Source: Chitinophagaceae bacterium (lineage in GTDB: Bacteria; Bacteroidota; Bacteroidia; Chitinophagales; Chitinophagaceae). From it: a stretch of DNA of 6,281 bases. The notes beneath the pieces were generated by a model, which saw nothing but the letters and a program-made list of their open reading frames with translations, was not told where the DNA came from and did no database searches. The position numbers and the translations under genes were made by a program. This document shows positions 1 through 5,146 of this stretch, piece after piece (the stretch's first letter is position 1; the number at the start of each line of letters is the position of its first letter). The DNA lies in the NCBI GenBank assembly GCA_025963615.1, contig JAOQAL010000534.1, forward strand, positions 1 through 6,281, in the 5' to 3' direction.

Positions 1-513
1 TCCCACTCCGTAAAAATCTTTATTAAATTCAGCCAGGAAAGAAGGCCTGTCAGCAATCATAGCCTTGTTCATTTTCTCAAACACTTCCCGGGGTACACCG
101 TCCGGGTTGTCGGGCGTTTTGAGCATATAAGGAACGACAGCGCTTATTAATACAACTTTTGACATTCTGGCATTACCATAAAGAGAAAAGTATTTTGCAA
201 TTTCACCTCCACCCATTGAAAACCCAACTAATGTCACTTCATTAAGACCAAGCCCATCAAGTACAGCTTTAAGGTCGCCTGCCATTGTATTATAGTCATA
301 GCCACCACCCGGATAATCTGATTTCCCAAAACCTCTACGGTCATAGGTAATACACCGGATGCCCCGGCCGATAAATTGTGTTAACTGGTATTCCCACATA
401 GAACCACTCAACGGCCAGCCATGAATAAAAACAACATTTTTACCCTTGCCCTGATCTTCATAATAGATATTGATCGGTTGACCCGGATCAGCGGATGATT
501 TTATGAATGGCAT
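1..513 (-). CDS. Alpha/beta hydrolase, chloroperoxidase-like (partial, C-terminus outside window)
   Basis: This is the N-terminal 171 residues of an alpha/beta-hydrolase-fold enzyme; the frame is still open at base 1. Seen directly: an oxyanion-type HGWPLSGSMW segment (residues 31-40), the TYDRRGFGKSD strand-turn (57-66), and the nucleophile elbow GFSMGGGE (97-104) with Ser99 as the presumed catalytic serine. The later VLISAVVPYMLKT (121-133) and FYGVG (167-171) stretches match the non-haem chloroperoxidase/arylesterase branch, whose members are about 270-280 residues long. The catalytic Asp and His would therefore lie beyond the left edge. Such enzymes are cytoplasmic serine hydrolases that can show perhydrolase activity in vitro; the true substrate is unknown. 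No signal peptide is visible. The start is the ATG at 513, which fits the usual family N-terminus; no Shine-Dalgarno site precedes it, as is common in Bacteroidota. The fold and subfamily are secure, the substrate is not. Confidence 0.93.
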   Translation of the reverse strand, partial: MPFIKSSADPGQPINIYYEDQGKGKNVVFIHGWPLSGSMWEYQLTQFIGRGIRCITYDRRGFGKSDYPGGGYDYNTMAGDLKAVLDGLGLNEVTLVGFSMGGGEIAKYFSLYGNARMSKVVLISAVVPYMLKTPDNPDGVPREVFEKMNKAMIADRPSFLAEFNKDFYGVG

Positions 514-552
514 GAATTATTTTTTAATAAGTAAGCAGATACTAAAATCACT

Positions 553-560
553 CAAACATG
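553..560 (-). promoter_or_regulatory. Possible -7 promoter box for the hydrolase gene
   Basis: Read on the minus strand this is CATGTTTG, which matches five of the six fixed positions of the Bacteroidota -7 consensus TAnnTTTG. It sits about 40 bases before the hydrolase ATG, a sensible distance. No TTG was found about 20 bases further upstream where the -33 element should be, so this is only a weak candidate. Confidence 0.2.
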
Positions 561-628
561 TTGCCATAGCCAGACTGGATTGTTCTTGCCAGAAAAAATA
601 AATTATGGGGAATTATTTGCCCTGTTTT

Positions 629-658
629 TAATAAAACCTGGAAGCTGGGAGCCCAGTT
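629..658 (-). terminator. Possible terminator after the small minus-strand gene
   Basis: About 30 bases past the stop codon of the 89-residue gene, the minus strand can fold AACTGG with CCAGGTT (one bulged G). An alternative is the compact palindrome CTGGGCTCCCAG (645-656). The fold is followed by TTTTATTAAAAA. The two folds compete and the U-tract is interrupted, so confidence is low. If real, it separates the small gene from the hydrolase gene downstream. Confidence 0.3.
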
Positions 659-686
659 CGGCCTGATTGAAGTTTCAAATGGGTCG

Positions 687-956
687 CTACATAACTGAAT
701 AGGTTTGGCTATCTTCTTTTTCAATAAGTTCTATAATAGCAGTCGAATTTTCATCCGATGTAAACCGGTATGAAACCGTATGAACTTTCCATATCTTAAG
801 CTTAAGCGAGCTACTAAATAATTTATATTCATCTTCTGATTCAAAAAAATCAGGGCGGTTGATTTGTGAGACGTCCACAGTCTCTCCCTGCCTGGGTATT
901 ACCGATACAGTTATAAACATAACCAGGCCATCAGGGAAAGAAAAATGAAGCTGCAT
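687..956 (-). CDS. Small protein of unknown function (89 residues)
   Basis: I do not recognise this family. The protein starts MQLHFSFPDGLVMFITVSVIP and looks like a small beta-rich cytoplasmic domain: alternating hydrophobic stretches at residues 2-5 and 11-19, an IPRQGETVDV turn-strand near residues 19-28, an acidic middle (FFESEDEYK), and a final strand STAIIELIE. There is no signal peptide, membrane helix or cysteine. The ATG at 956 was chosen because the beta-rich domain begins there. A GTG at 983 would add nine residues, and neither start has a Shine-Dalgarno site. It is transcribed away from the 81-residue gene, and no neighbour indicates its role. The balanced composition and absence of a competing frame favour a real gene, but homology could not be tested. 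Confidence 0.62.
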   Translation of the reverse strand: MQLHFSFPDGLVMFITVSVIPRQGETVDVSQINRPDFFESEDEYKLFSSSLKLKIWKVHTVSYRFTSDENSTAIIELIEKEDSQTYSVM

Positions 957-983
957 AAGATTAAGTTTACGTAAAGAGATCAC

Positions 984-1223
984 CTTGTATAAGGCCGGTA
1001 GTTAGTGAAACCGCTTTATTAGTCACCTATTATTTAATAGAGGTATAAGAACTATGCCATCTGCAAGAGCCGGGGTTATATTAATCGTGGCGAAAGTAAA
1101 ACAAATTGTCGCCAATCGGGGGGGCTGAACATCCACTGTCGCGGGCAATCACTATATGTCAATAATAAAACTGGTAAGTATATAAAATTATTACGATTTT
1201 GCATCATCAAAATCCACCCGTTA
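984..1223. other. Divergent intergenic region between two small genes
   Basis: This region should hold the promoters of both small genes. No good TAnnTTTG box with a properly spaced TTG was found on either strand. Visible structure is a weak palindrome CTATT/AATAG at 1027-1040, an inverted repeat TGGCGA/TCGCCA at 1088-1114, and a run of seven G at 1118-1124. No coding signal was seen. Confidence 0.5.
1088..1114. repeat. Inverted repeat TGGCGA / TCGCCA
   Basis: TGGCGA (1088-1093) and TCGCCA (1109-1114) are perfect 6-bp arms separated by 15 AT-rich bases, in the divergent gap about 110 bases before the plus-strand ATG. It could be an operator for a dimeric regulator or a hairpin in a leader RNA. 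No poly-T tract follows, so it is unlikely to be a terminator. A 6-bp match in this length of DNA can arise by chance. Confidence 0.3.
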
Positions 1224-1469
1224 ATGTATGAATCATTTTCAATTACTGTTCCCTATGAAAATAAAGAGATTGAGTTGGAGGGTGAATTCCGCCAATTGGG
1301 CTATAGTTACCAGTTAGTGGTTTTCGTTGATGGAACAGAAATAATTTTTGAACCGGATGAAGAACGTCATTTCAGAGCTGTTATCCGGGGCTATGAAAAT
1401 ATCAACAAACCTCCTTCGAAAGGGCTTGTAAAAGCTATTGCTGAAAAACTGGAAGGCCTTTTTAAATAG
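1224..1469 (+). CDS. Small acidic conserved-type hypothetical protein (81 residues)
   Basis: No named function is recognised. The layout resembles short cytoplasmic hypothetical proteins that I recall as frequent in Chitinophagaceae; that is memory, not a search. Seen directly: a strand-rich N-terminus FSITVPYENKEIELEGEF (residues 5-22), then LVVFVDGTEIIFEPDEER (31-48) resembling a beta-hairpin with an acidic tip, then HFRAVIRG, and a C-terminal amphipathic helix LVKAIAEKLEGLFK (68-81). There is no signal sequence, membrane segment or cysteine. The ATG at 1224 is the natural start; the upstream sequence is AT-rich with no Shine-Dalgarno site. The gene stands alone, with a hairpin ten bases past its stop, and precedes the response regulator by about 130 bases on the same strand. 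A functional link to that regulator is possible but not shown. Confidence 0.78.
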   Translation: MYESFSITVPYENKEIELEGEFRQLGYSYQLVVFVDGTEIIFEPDEERHFRAVIRGYENINKPPSKGLVKAIAEKLEGLFK

Positions 1470-1479
1470 CCAGCGACGC

Positions 1480-1513
1480 ATTCCGTTTCTGGCATTCGAA
1501 AGGAATTTATTTA
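1480..1513 (+). terminator. Probable terminator of the 81-residue gene
   Basis: Starting ten bases after the TAG stop, ATTCC-G-TTTC (1480-1489) pairs with GAAA-GGAAT (1498-1506). This gives a nine-pair stem with one bulged G and an eight-base loop, followed by TTATTTAT. Position and shape suit a rho-independent terminator, although the U-tract is broken by A residues. It would separate the small gene from the response regulator gene. Confidence 0.4.
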
Positions 1514-1535
1514 TGGGTGTAAAAGATAGGAAATA

Positions 1536-1567
1536 TTGTTACTATCTATTTTCCTTGCATTAATTTG
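1536..1567 (+). promoter_or_regulatory. Possible Bacteroidota-type promoter of the response regulator
   Basis: TTG at 1536-1538 and TTAATTTG at 1560-1567 match the -33 TTG and -7 TAnnTTTG elements (five of six fixed -7 positions), with 21 bases between them, near the usual spacing. Transcription would begin near 1573-1576, leaving a leader of about 30 bases before the ATG at 1603. This is a consensus match only. Confidence 0.33.
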
Positions 1568-1602
1568 CAAAAGAGACATTTGCCCCTTACCATATATTGC
1601 CA

Positions 1603-2007
1603 ATGACATATAAATCAAAAATATTTTTGCTGGCAGATGATGATCCGGAGGATCAGGAATTATTTAAGGAAGTTATACTTGAAATGTTGCCACAGTCAAA
1701 TGTTCAGGTCGTTGCCAATGGCAAAGAAGTCATTGAATATTTAACCAATTGCGATGATAGCGAGCTGCCTGGCCTCATTCTCATGGATTATAATATGCCA
1801 AAAGGCAACGGTGCGGAAATTCTGGATATTTTGAACCTTCAACTGCGCATTAATAATATTCCAAAAATAGTCTGGAGCACTTCAGGCTCTGAAGATCAGA
1901 TCAACGACTGTATCAGCAAAGGAGCCAAGGCTTTTTTTGTAAAACCGAATAATTTTTCCCAGCTGAAAAAAATGATCATTCAAATATTGGCTTTTGCCGA
2001 TTTATAG
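1603..2007 (+). CDS. Single-domain response regulator (receiver only)
   Basis: This is a 134-residue CheY-like receiver domain with no output domain. The features needed for phosphorylation are present: the acidic pocket ADDDPEDQ (Asp12-Asp13), phospho-acceptor Asp62 in LILMDYNMPKGNG, the switch hydroxyl residue Ser92 in IVWSTSG, and Lys114 in FFVKP. The wording is closest to the Rcp1-like receivers that pair with phytochrome-type or soluble PAS kinases. It probably acts in the cytoplasm as a phosphate carrier or by protein-protein contact, taking its phosphoryl group from the kinase encoded opposite. The ATG at 1603 was chosen; the TTG six bases upstream is in frame but a poor start. Its TAG stop (2005-2007) abuts the kinase stop on the other strand, so the genes overlap by six bases. 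The family is certain; the partner is inferred from adjacency. Confidence 0.95.
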   Translation: MTYKSKIFLLADDDPEDQELFKEVILEMLPQSNVQVVANGKEVIEYLTNCDDSELPGLILMDYNMPKGNGAEILDILNLQLRINNIPKIVWSTSGSEDQINDCISKGAKAFFVKPNNFSQLKKMIIQILAFADL

Positions 2008-4011
2008 TAAGCTGCTGTCTGCATCCCCGTTCTGGGGAAGATAAATGTCAAAAGTTGCCCCTTCTCCTGACTTACCGGAAGCTGTAATAAATCCATTATG
2101 ATTCTCTACAATTTTGCGGCAAATAGACAATCCTATGCCGGTTCCAGAATGAATGGTCTTTTCATTCAATCGCTGGAAAAGCTCGAATATTTTTTCAGCA
2201 TAGGAATTGTCGAAACCGATTCCATTGTCAATAATGGAAATTTTATAGTAATTCCGATCTGATAGTTCTTCTTTTGCTGTAAAATCTTTTCCTTTCATGG
2301 TTTCACAGGTAATCCGGATTTCAGGATTTCTATCGGGATGATGATATTTTAAAGCATTTCCAACCAGGTTGTCAAGTAATTGTTTCATCTGGAATCTGAC
2401 AGCTTTTACAACCGGGAGCTGATCACTATGGATGATTACCTGTTTGTTTTCGTTGAATTCCTTCAGGTCATTGGTAACATCTTTTAAAATACTATTCAGA
2501 TCGACCCGTTCAAAATTCTGATAAGGGTCGTTCGTTTTGGAATAGTCCAGCAAATCGTCAATCAAAAGCTGCATACGCCTGGCAGCGTCCAGGGAACGGT
2601 TCAGGTAAGTTATTTCTTTTTCAGAGAGTTTAGTTGAAGACTCGTCACTGATGTATGTATTATAAAAAATAATTTTCCGCAGGGGTTCTTTCAAATCATG
2701 GGAGGCAACATAGGCGAATTGCCGGAGCTCTTTATTCTGGAATTCCAATTCGCGGGTATACTTCTTTTCATTTTCTTCGGCTATTTTCCTTTCTGTCAGA
2801 TCTCTGGTAACTTTTGAAAATCCAATGATCCCATTGTCTTTATCATGAATACAAGTAATCACTACACTTCCCCAAAAAGTAGATCCATCTTTTCTTACTC
2901 TCCACCCTTCATGCAGGGCCTTCCCGTTTTCTGCAGCTTCCTGGATCAACTTTTCAGGCAACCCGTCTTTCTGTTCTTTGGGGGGGTAGAATATTTTGAA
3001 ACTTTTTCCGACAATCTCTTCTTCTTTATACCCCTTTATTTTTTCTGCGCCGCGGTTCCAGTTTTGAACAATACCTTCTTTATCCATTAAAAGAATTGCA
3101 TAGTCCTCCACCTCGTCTATCATCTTATGATATAGTTCTTCGCTCTTTTTTAATTTTTCATTTATTTTTTCCAGTTCTTTTGTTCGATCCTTGACTTCTA
3201 TTTCCAGGGTAGACGCTAATTGACGGTATTTTTTTTCACTGATTCTCATGGCTTCGTCTGCCATCTTAACTTCTGTTATATCAACGAGTGTATTCACCGC
3301 ACCCGTAATATTTCCTGAAGCATCCATCAGAGGTTCAGGGTGGGGCAGGACATATCTTTTGTTGCCATCGGGCCTCATTATAATAATTTCATGTCCAGGA
3401 ACGGATCTTTTTTCCTTCAGACAGAGGGCCATTGGGCACTCGTCAAGGGGAAGTGAACTTCCATCTGGTTTCGAAATTTTCCATGAACCACACCACATGT
3501 CTTTTCCAATTTCCGGGCACCGGCCCCAGAGATTGGCTGCTGCTTCATTATAAGCAGTAATCCGGCCTTCAAGATCGCAGGTATATACGGCTACCGGCAA
3601 TCTTTCCAGGATTTGCCGGAATCTCGCCTCACTTTCTTTTAATGCCCCAAAAAGTTTCTTTTGGGGTGTTGTGTCTACAGTAAAACAGCGGGTATGGACA
3701 AACTCGTCTTCTTTCCACAATACATTGGTACTGATATGGACCGACCGGGTTGAGCCATTTCTACAGCGTATTTCAGATTCAAACTGGGTTAATGTTTCAC
3801 GATTTTTTAAGGAATAGAGTATATGTTTAATTTGGGCCGGATCTACATGAAATTTTGCGATGGGCTGTCCAATATATTCTTCGGATGAATAGCCCAACAT
3901 ATCCAACTCAGCCTTATTAGCCCAAATGATAATGCCTTCGTTATCAACCCAATGCAGACCAATTGGAGCATTTTCCACAAAGTCTGGTAGTTCCGTATTG
4001 TTGAATTCCAT
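2002..4011 (-). CDS. Cytoplasmic PAS-PAS-PAS sensor histidine kinase
   Basis: This is a 669-residue hybrid-free kinase with no membrane helix or signal peptide, so it senses inside the cell. Order: PAS-1 (about 5-115, containing APIGLHWVDNEG and ending VHTRCFTVDTT), PAS-2 (about 125-247), a coiled-coil linker (about 250-295), PAS-3 (about 293-410, with NWNRGAEKIKGY and the S-box tail GFSKVTRDLTERK), a HisKA dimerisation domain (about 415-492), and a HATPase_c domain (about 535-660). The phospho-accepting His438 lies in VASHDLKEPLRK. ATP-binding boxes are intact: N box GNALKYHHPD (Asn552), G1 DNGIGF (595-600), F box FELFQRL (609-615), G2 GTGIGLSI (623-630). The ATG at 4011 is fixed by a TAA directly before it. 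The ligand of each PAS domain is unknown; no conserved haem or flavin signature was recognised. It faces the single-domain regulator gene tail to tail and is the likely kinase for it. Confidence 0.96.
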   Translation of the reverse strand: MEFNNTELPDFVENAPIGLHWVDNEGIIIWANKAELDMLGYSSEEYIGQPIAKFHVDPAQIKHILYSLKNRETLTQFESEIRCRNGSTRSVHISTNVLWKEDEFVHTRCFTVDTTPQKKLFGALKESEARFRQILERLPVAVYTCDLEGRITAYNEAAANLWGRCPEIGKDMWCGSWKISKPDGSSLPLDECPMALCLKEKRSVPGHEIIIMRPDGNKRYVLPHPEPLMDASGNITGAVNTLVDITEVKMADEAMRISEKKYRQLASTLEIEVKDRTKELEKINEKLKKSEELYHKMIDEVEDYAILLMDKEGIVQNWNRGAEKIKGYKEEEIVGKSFKIFYPPKEQKDGLPEKLIQEAAENGKALHEGWRVRKDGSTFWGSVVITCIHDKDNGIIGFSKVTRDLTERKIAEENEKKYTRELEFQNKELRQFAYVASHDLKEPLRKIIFYNTYISDESSTKLSEKEITYLNRSLDAARRMQLLIDDLLDYSKTNDPYQNFERVDLNSILKDVTNDLKEFNENKQVIIHSDQLPVVKAVRFQMKQLLDNLVGNALKYHHPDRNPEIRITCETMKGKDFTAKEELSDRNYYKISIIDNGIGFDNSYAEKIFELFQRLNEKTIHSGTGIGLSICRKIVENHNGFITASGKSGEGATFDIYLPQNGDADSSLL

Positions 4012-4310
4012 TTATTTTCCAGGTTTTGAAATCTCGTGCAATTACCCTTTTACATTACAGGTCATTCCATTTATTTCTGCAGGGATTGTTTCTAGTTCAA
4101 GAACATAATTTTGTAAAAACCATGCCATCATAATGGGAGTATGAAATGGTCGGTGAAAAACTATGTAACCCAAGGGGTTAAACAGAACACAACGTCAGCA
4201 AGGGCAAGGCTATGACGCACGGAGACTCAAGGCGGATTTATTAAAAAATACCTATCCTATATTTCTATAGAATGGGTAGAAACGATAGCCGGTATTCTTG
4301 CCATTTTAAT
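4012..4310. other. Intergenic region upstream of the kinase, no gene seen
   Basis: No open reading frame with coding character was found on either strand. The region should carry the kinase promoter (minus strand), but no good TAnnTTTG/TTG pair was identified. It holds several hairpins: TAACCC/GGGTTA at 4166-4180 (three-base loop), CGTCA/TGACG at 4193-4217, and the longer 4249-4278 fold listed separately. Confidence 0.6.
4243..4278 (-). terminator. Terminator-like hairpin on the minus strand
   Basis: Arms at 4249-4261 and 4266-4278 pair over 13 positions (11 Watson-Crick, one G-T, one mismatch) around a four-base loop. On the minus strand the stem runs directly into six T residues (4243-4248). 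The stem is AT-rich but long. It would stop transcription entering from the right, such as read-through from the fucosidase gene or from the repeat element, before it reaches the kinase gene. No gene ends close by. Confidence 0.42.
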
Positions 4311-4314
4311 CTAA
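4311..4314. repeat. Left CTAA target-site duplication
   Basis: CTAA directly precedes the left terminal inverted repeat and is repeated at 4783-4786 directly after the right one. CTAA fits the YTAR four-base target duplication known for the IS5 group of the IS5 family. A four-base match alone is weak; its exact position at both termini gives it weight. Confidence 0.5.
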
Positions 4315-4361
4315 GGGTAGTTCCAAAAACTCACTTTTTGAAAAATTAAAACCATAAAACT
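4314..4361. repeat. 48-bp direct repeat, copy 1
   Basis: This stretch is identical over 48 bases to 4674-4721, exactly 360 bp away. It contains the left terminal inverted repeat of the element plus about 30 AT-rich bases, including a TTTTTGAAAAA palindrome. Perfect identity, against about 88% for the tandem units inside, suggests a recent duplication or strong constraint on this end. Confidence 0.95.
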
Positions 4362-4439
4362 CAAAGAAGCCCAAAGGGCTTTAACACGAATAGAACCGGT
4401 GGCTATTCAAATTTTAGCCCTTCGGGTTAACAAAGCAAA
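4362..4439. repeat. Hairpin-rich spacer inside the element
   Basis: Three short hairpins follow closely: AAGCCC/GGGCTT at 4367-4381 with a three-base loop, GGCTA/TAGCC at 4401-4419, and CCC/GGG around TTC at 4418-4426, which overlaps the second. None is followed by a T-tract. No coding potential is seen. Confidence 0.5.
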
Positions 4440-4556
4440 GGGTTGCCAACCTTTGAAAGCACGCTACAAAAGAGTAGTAATCTCTTTAAGGTTGGCAACC
4501 CTCCTTTGGCGGACAGCCTCTTGTTCAACACACAAACGCGTTGTTCATTAGTGAAA
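4440..4556. repeat. 117-bp tandem unit 1 with long inverted repeat
   Basis: This unit aligns without gaps to the next 117 bases, with about 14 differences (near 88% identity). It holds perfect 14-bp inverted arms at 4440-4453 and 4488-4501 separated by 34 bases. Each arm contains the near-palindrome GGTTGCCAACC (4441-4451) or GGTTGGCAACC (4490-4500). The rest of the unit, which includes GGCGGACAGCCTC and AAACGCGTTGTT, has no recognised role. Confidence 0.88.
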
Positions 4557-4673
4557 GGGTTCCCAACCTTTGAAAGCAGTCTACAAAAGAGCAGTAATTT
4601 CTTTAAGGTTGGCAACCCTCCTTTGGCAGACAGGCTCTTGTTCAACACCTAAACGCGTTGTTAATTAATAATT
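4557..4673. repeat. 117-bp tandem unit 2 with long inverted repeat
   Basis: Second copy of the unit. The inverted arms at 4557-4570 and 4605-4618 match at 13 of 14 positions, because one base change gives GGTTCCCAACC at 4558-4568 while the partner GGTTGGCAACC (4607-4617) is intact. Differences from unit 1 cluster at the 3' end, next to the second 48-bp repeat. Confidence 0.88.
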
Positions 4674-4721
4674 AGGGTAGTTCCAAAAACTCACTTTTTG
4701 AAAAATTAAAACCATAAAACT
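4674..4721. repeat. 48-bp direct repeat, copy 2
   Basis: Perfect second copy of 4314-4361. It places an additional left terminal sequence only 108 bp from the right terminus, so 4675-4782 alone would also form a short element with both ends. The bases before it (ATTA) do not match the CTAA after the right end, whereas those before copy 1 do. The outer copy is therefore the likelier working end of the current insertion. Confidence 0.95.
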
Positions 4722-4782
4722 AAATGCCTGCAAGGGTTTCAAAGCCTACTACTCAAAAAATTGATAGTTTTTGGAAGAACCC

Positions 4783-4786
4783 CTAA
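4783..4786. repeat. Right CTAA target-site duplication
   Basis: CTAA immediately follows the right terminal inverted repeat and matches 4311-4314. Together they mark the predicted insertion site. Confidence 0.5.
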
Positions 4787-4847
4787 GTCATTTTATAGTT
4801 AATAAGATACCATTTATAGAAGATGTTTTTGAATTCAAGCTGAATGG

Positions 4848-4945
4848 TTGACTCACTGATGGCATGATTATTTTATCAAACAAGGAGTTATTATCAGGTG
4901 GTAAAATTATGCAGTTTGCGCCCGGCTATTCCTAGCCGGGTTTTT
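4848..4945 (+). ncRNA. Candidate small RNA ending at the orphan terminator
   Basis: A strong terminator faces right, yet no plus-strand gene lies upstream: the nearest coding sequence on the left (the kinase) is on the minus strand and starts at 4011. A weak promoter-like pair, TTG at 4848-4850 and TATTTTAT at 4869-4876 (18 bases apart, four of six fixed -7 positions), would give a transcript of roughly 60-65 bases ending in the terminator. A 23-codon frame (4864-4935, ATG to TAG) ends inside the hairpin, so a tiny peptide or leader is an alternative. The transcript is inferred, not shown. Confidence 0.25.
4921..4945 (+). terminator. Strong intrinsic terminator, plus strand
   Basis: A perfect eight-pair stem CCCGGCTA/TAGCCGGG closes a TTCC loop (4921-4940) and is followed directly by TTTTT and then ATT. 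GC-rich stem, tight loop and U-tract make this the best terminator in the window. On the minus strand no T-tract follows, so it works in one direction only. No plus-strand gene precedes it. Confidence 0.8.
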
Positions 4946-5146
4946 ATTATGCTCACTACCTGGTTTAAACTGGGCCTGTTTTACTAAGAAATTAATGGAA
5001 AATAATTCTAATTGATTTTAAAATAATCATGATTGGCCATCACTTCATTAGCGGTTGCCTTTATAAAATGGATGCCCAGCGTATATTAGCTGCCGTTAGC
5101 AAAGTCTAAAAGCCAATGCCTGCTTCCGGCAACAATAATAAAAGTA

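Larger units (their letters stand above)
4315..4782. mobile_element. MITE-like non-coding element, 468 bp
   Basis: The left end GGGTAGTTCCAAAAACT (4315-4331) and the reverse complement of the right end GGGTTCTTCCAAAAACT (4766-4782) agree at 15 of 17 positions. Looser similarity continues inward through the T-rich stretch. CTAA flanks both sides. No transposase or credible protein lies inside. Internally it has a 48-bp end sequence present twice, a hairpin-rich 78-bp spacer, and two 117-bp tandem units. This is the architecture of a miniature inverted-repeat element moved in trans by an IS-encoded transposase, probably IS5-like judging by the CTAA target; that assignment is inference. The element could instead be a degraded insertion sequence or a composite of two elements sharing one right end. 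Confidence 0.6.
4787..5146. other. Intergenic region between element and fucosidase gene
   Basis: No credible gene was found on either strand. The one clear signal is the plus-strand terminator at 4921-4945. From 4946 to 5146 the sequence is AT-rich with only small, weak palindromes. No good terminator for the fucosidase transcript was found just past its stop; the TGCC/GGCA pairing near 5117-5131 has only four base pairs. Confidence 0.6.

Noticed and set aside
957..983. GTG start at 983 for the minus-strand small protein
   Set aside because: It adds nine residues with no domain content and has no ribosome binding site. The ATG at 956 begins the strand-rich domain. Both remain possible.
1191..1201. 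TACGATTTTG as a -7 promoter box for the 81-residue gene
   Set aside because: The spacing between TA and TTTG is four bases instead of two, and no suitably placed TTG was found.
1597..1602. TTG start at 1597 for the response regulator
   Set aside because: It is only two codons before an ATG that fits the usual receiver N-terminus, and it has no supporting ribosome binding site.
2023..2040. CCCC-GTTCT-GGGG hairpin as a terminator for the response regulator
   Set aside because: The stem has only four base pairs, no T-tract follows, and it lies in the coding tail of the kinase.
2845..4108. Plus-strand open frames at 2845-3090, 3248-3553 and 3926-4108
   Set aside because: They lie antisense to, or at the edge of, the well-supported kinase gene, and their translations have no domain character.
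4427..4652. Overlapping open frames on both strands inside the tandem repeats (4443-4652 plus, 4427-4648 minus)
   Set aside because: Both are products of the 117-bp repeat, whose length is a multiple of three and so keeps the frame open through both copies. The products are simple repeats of the DNA unit with no protein-like conservation.
4314..4721. CRISPR array
   Set aside because: There are only two copies each of a 48-bp and a 117-bp repeat, without regular unique spacers of 30-40 bp, and no cas gene is near.
5117..5131. TGCC/GGCA pairing as the fucosidase terminator
   Set aside because: The stem has four base pairs with a loose loop and a mixed tail, too weak to call.
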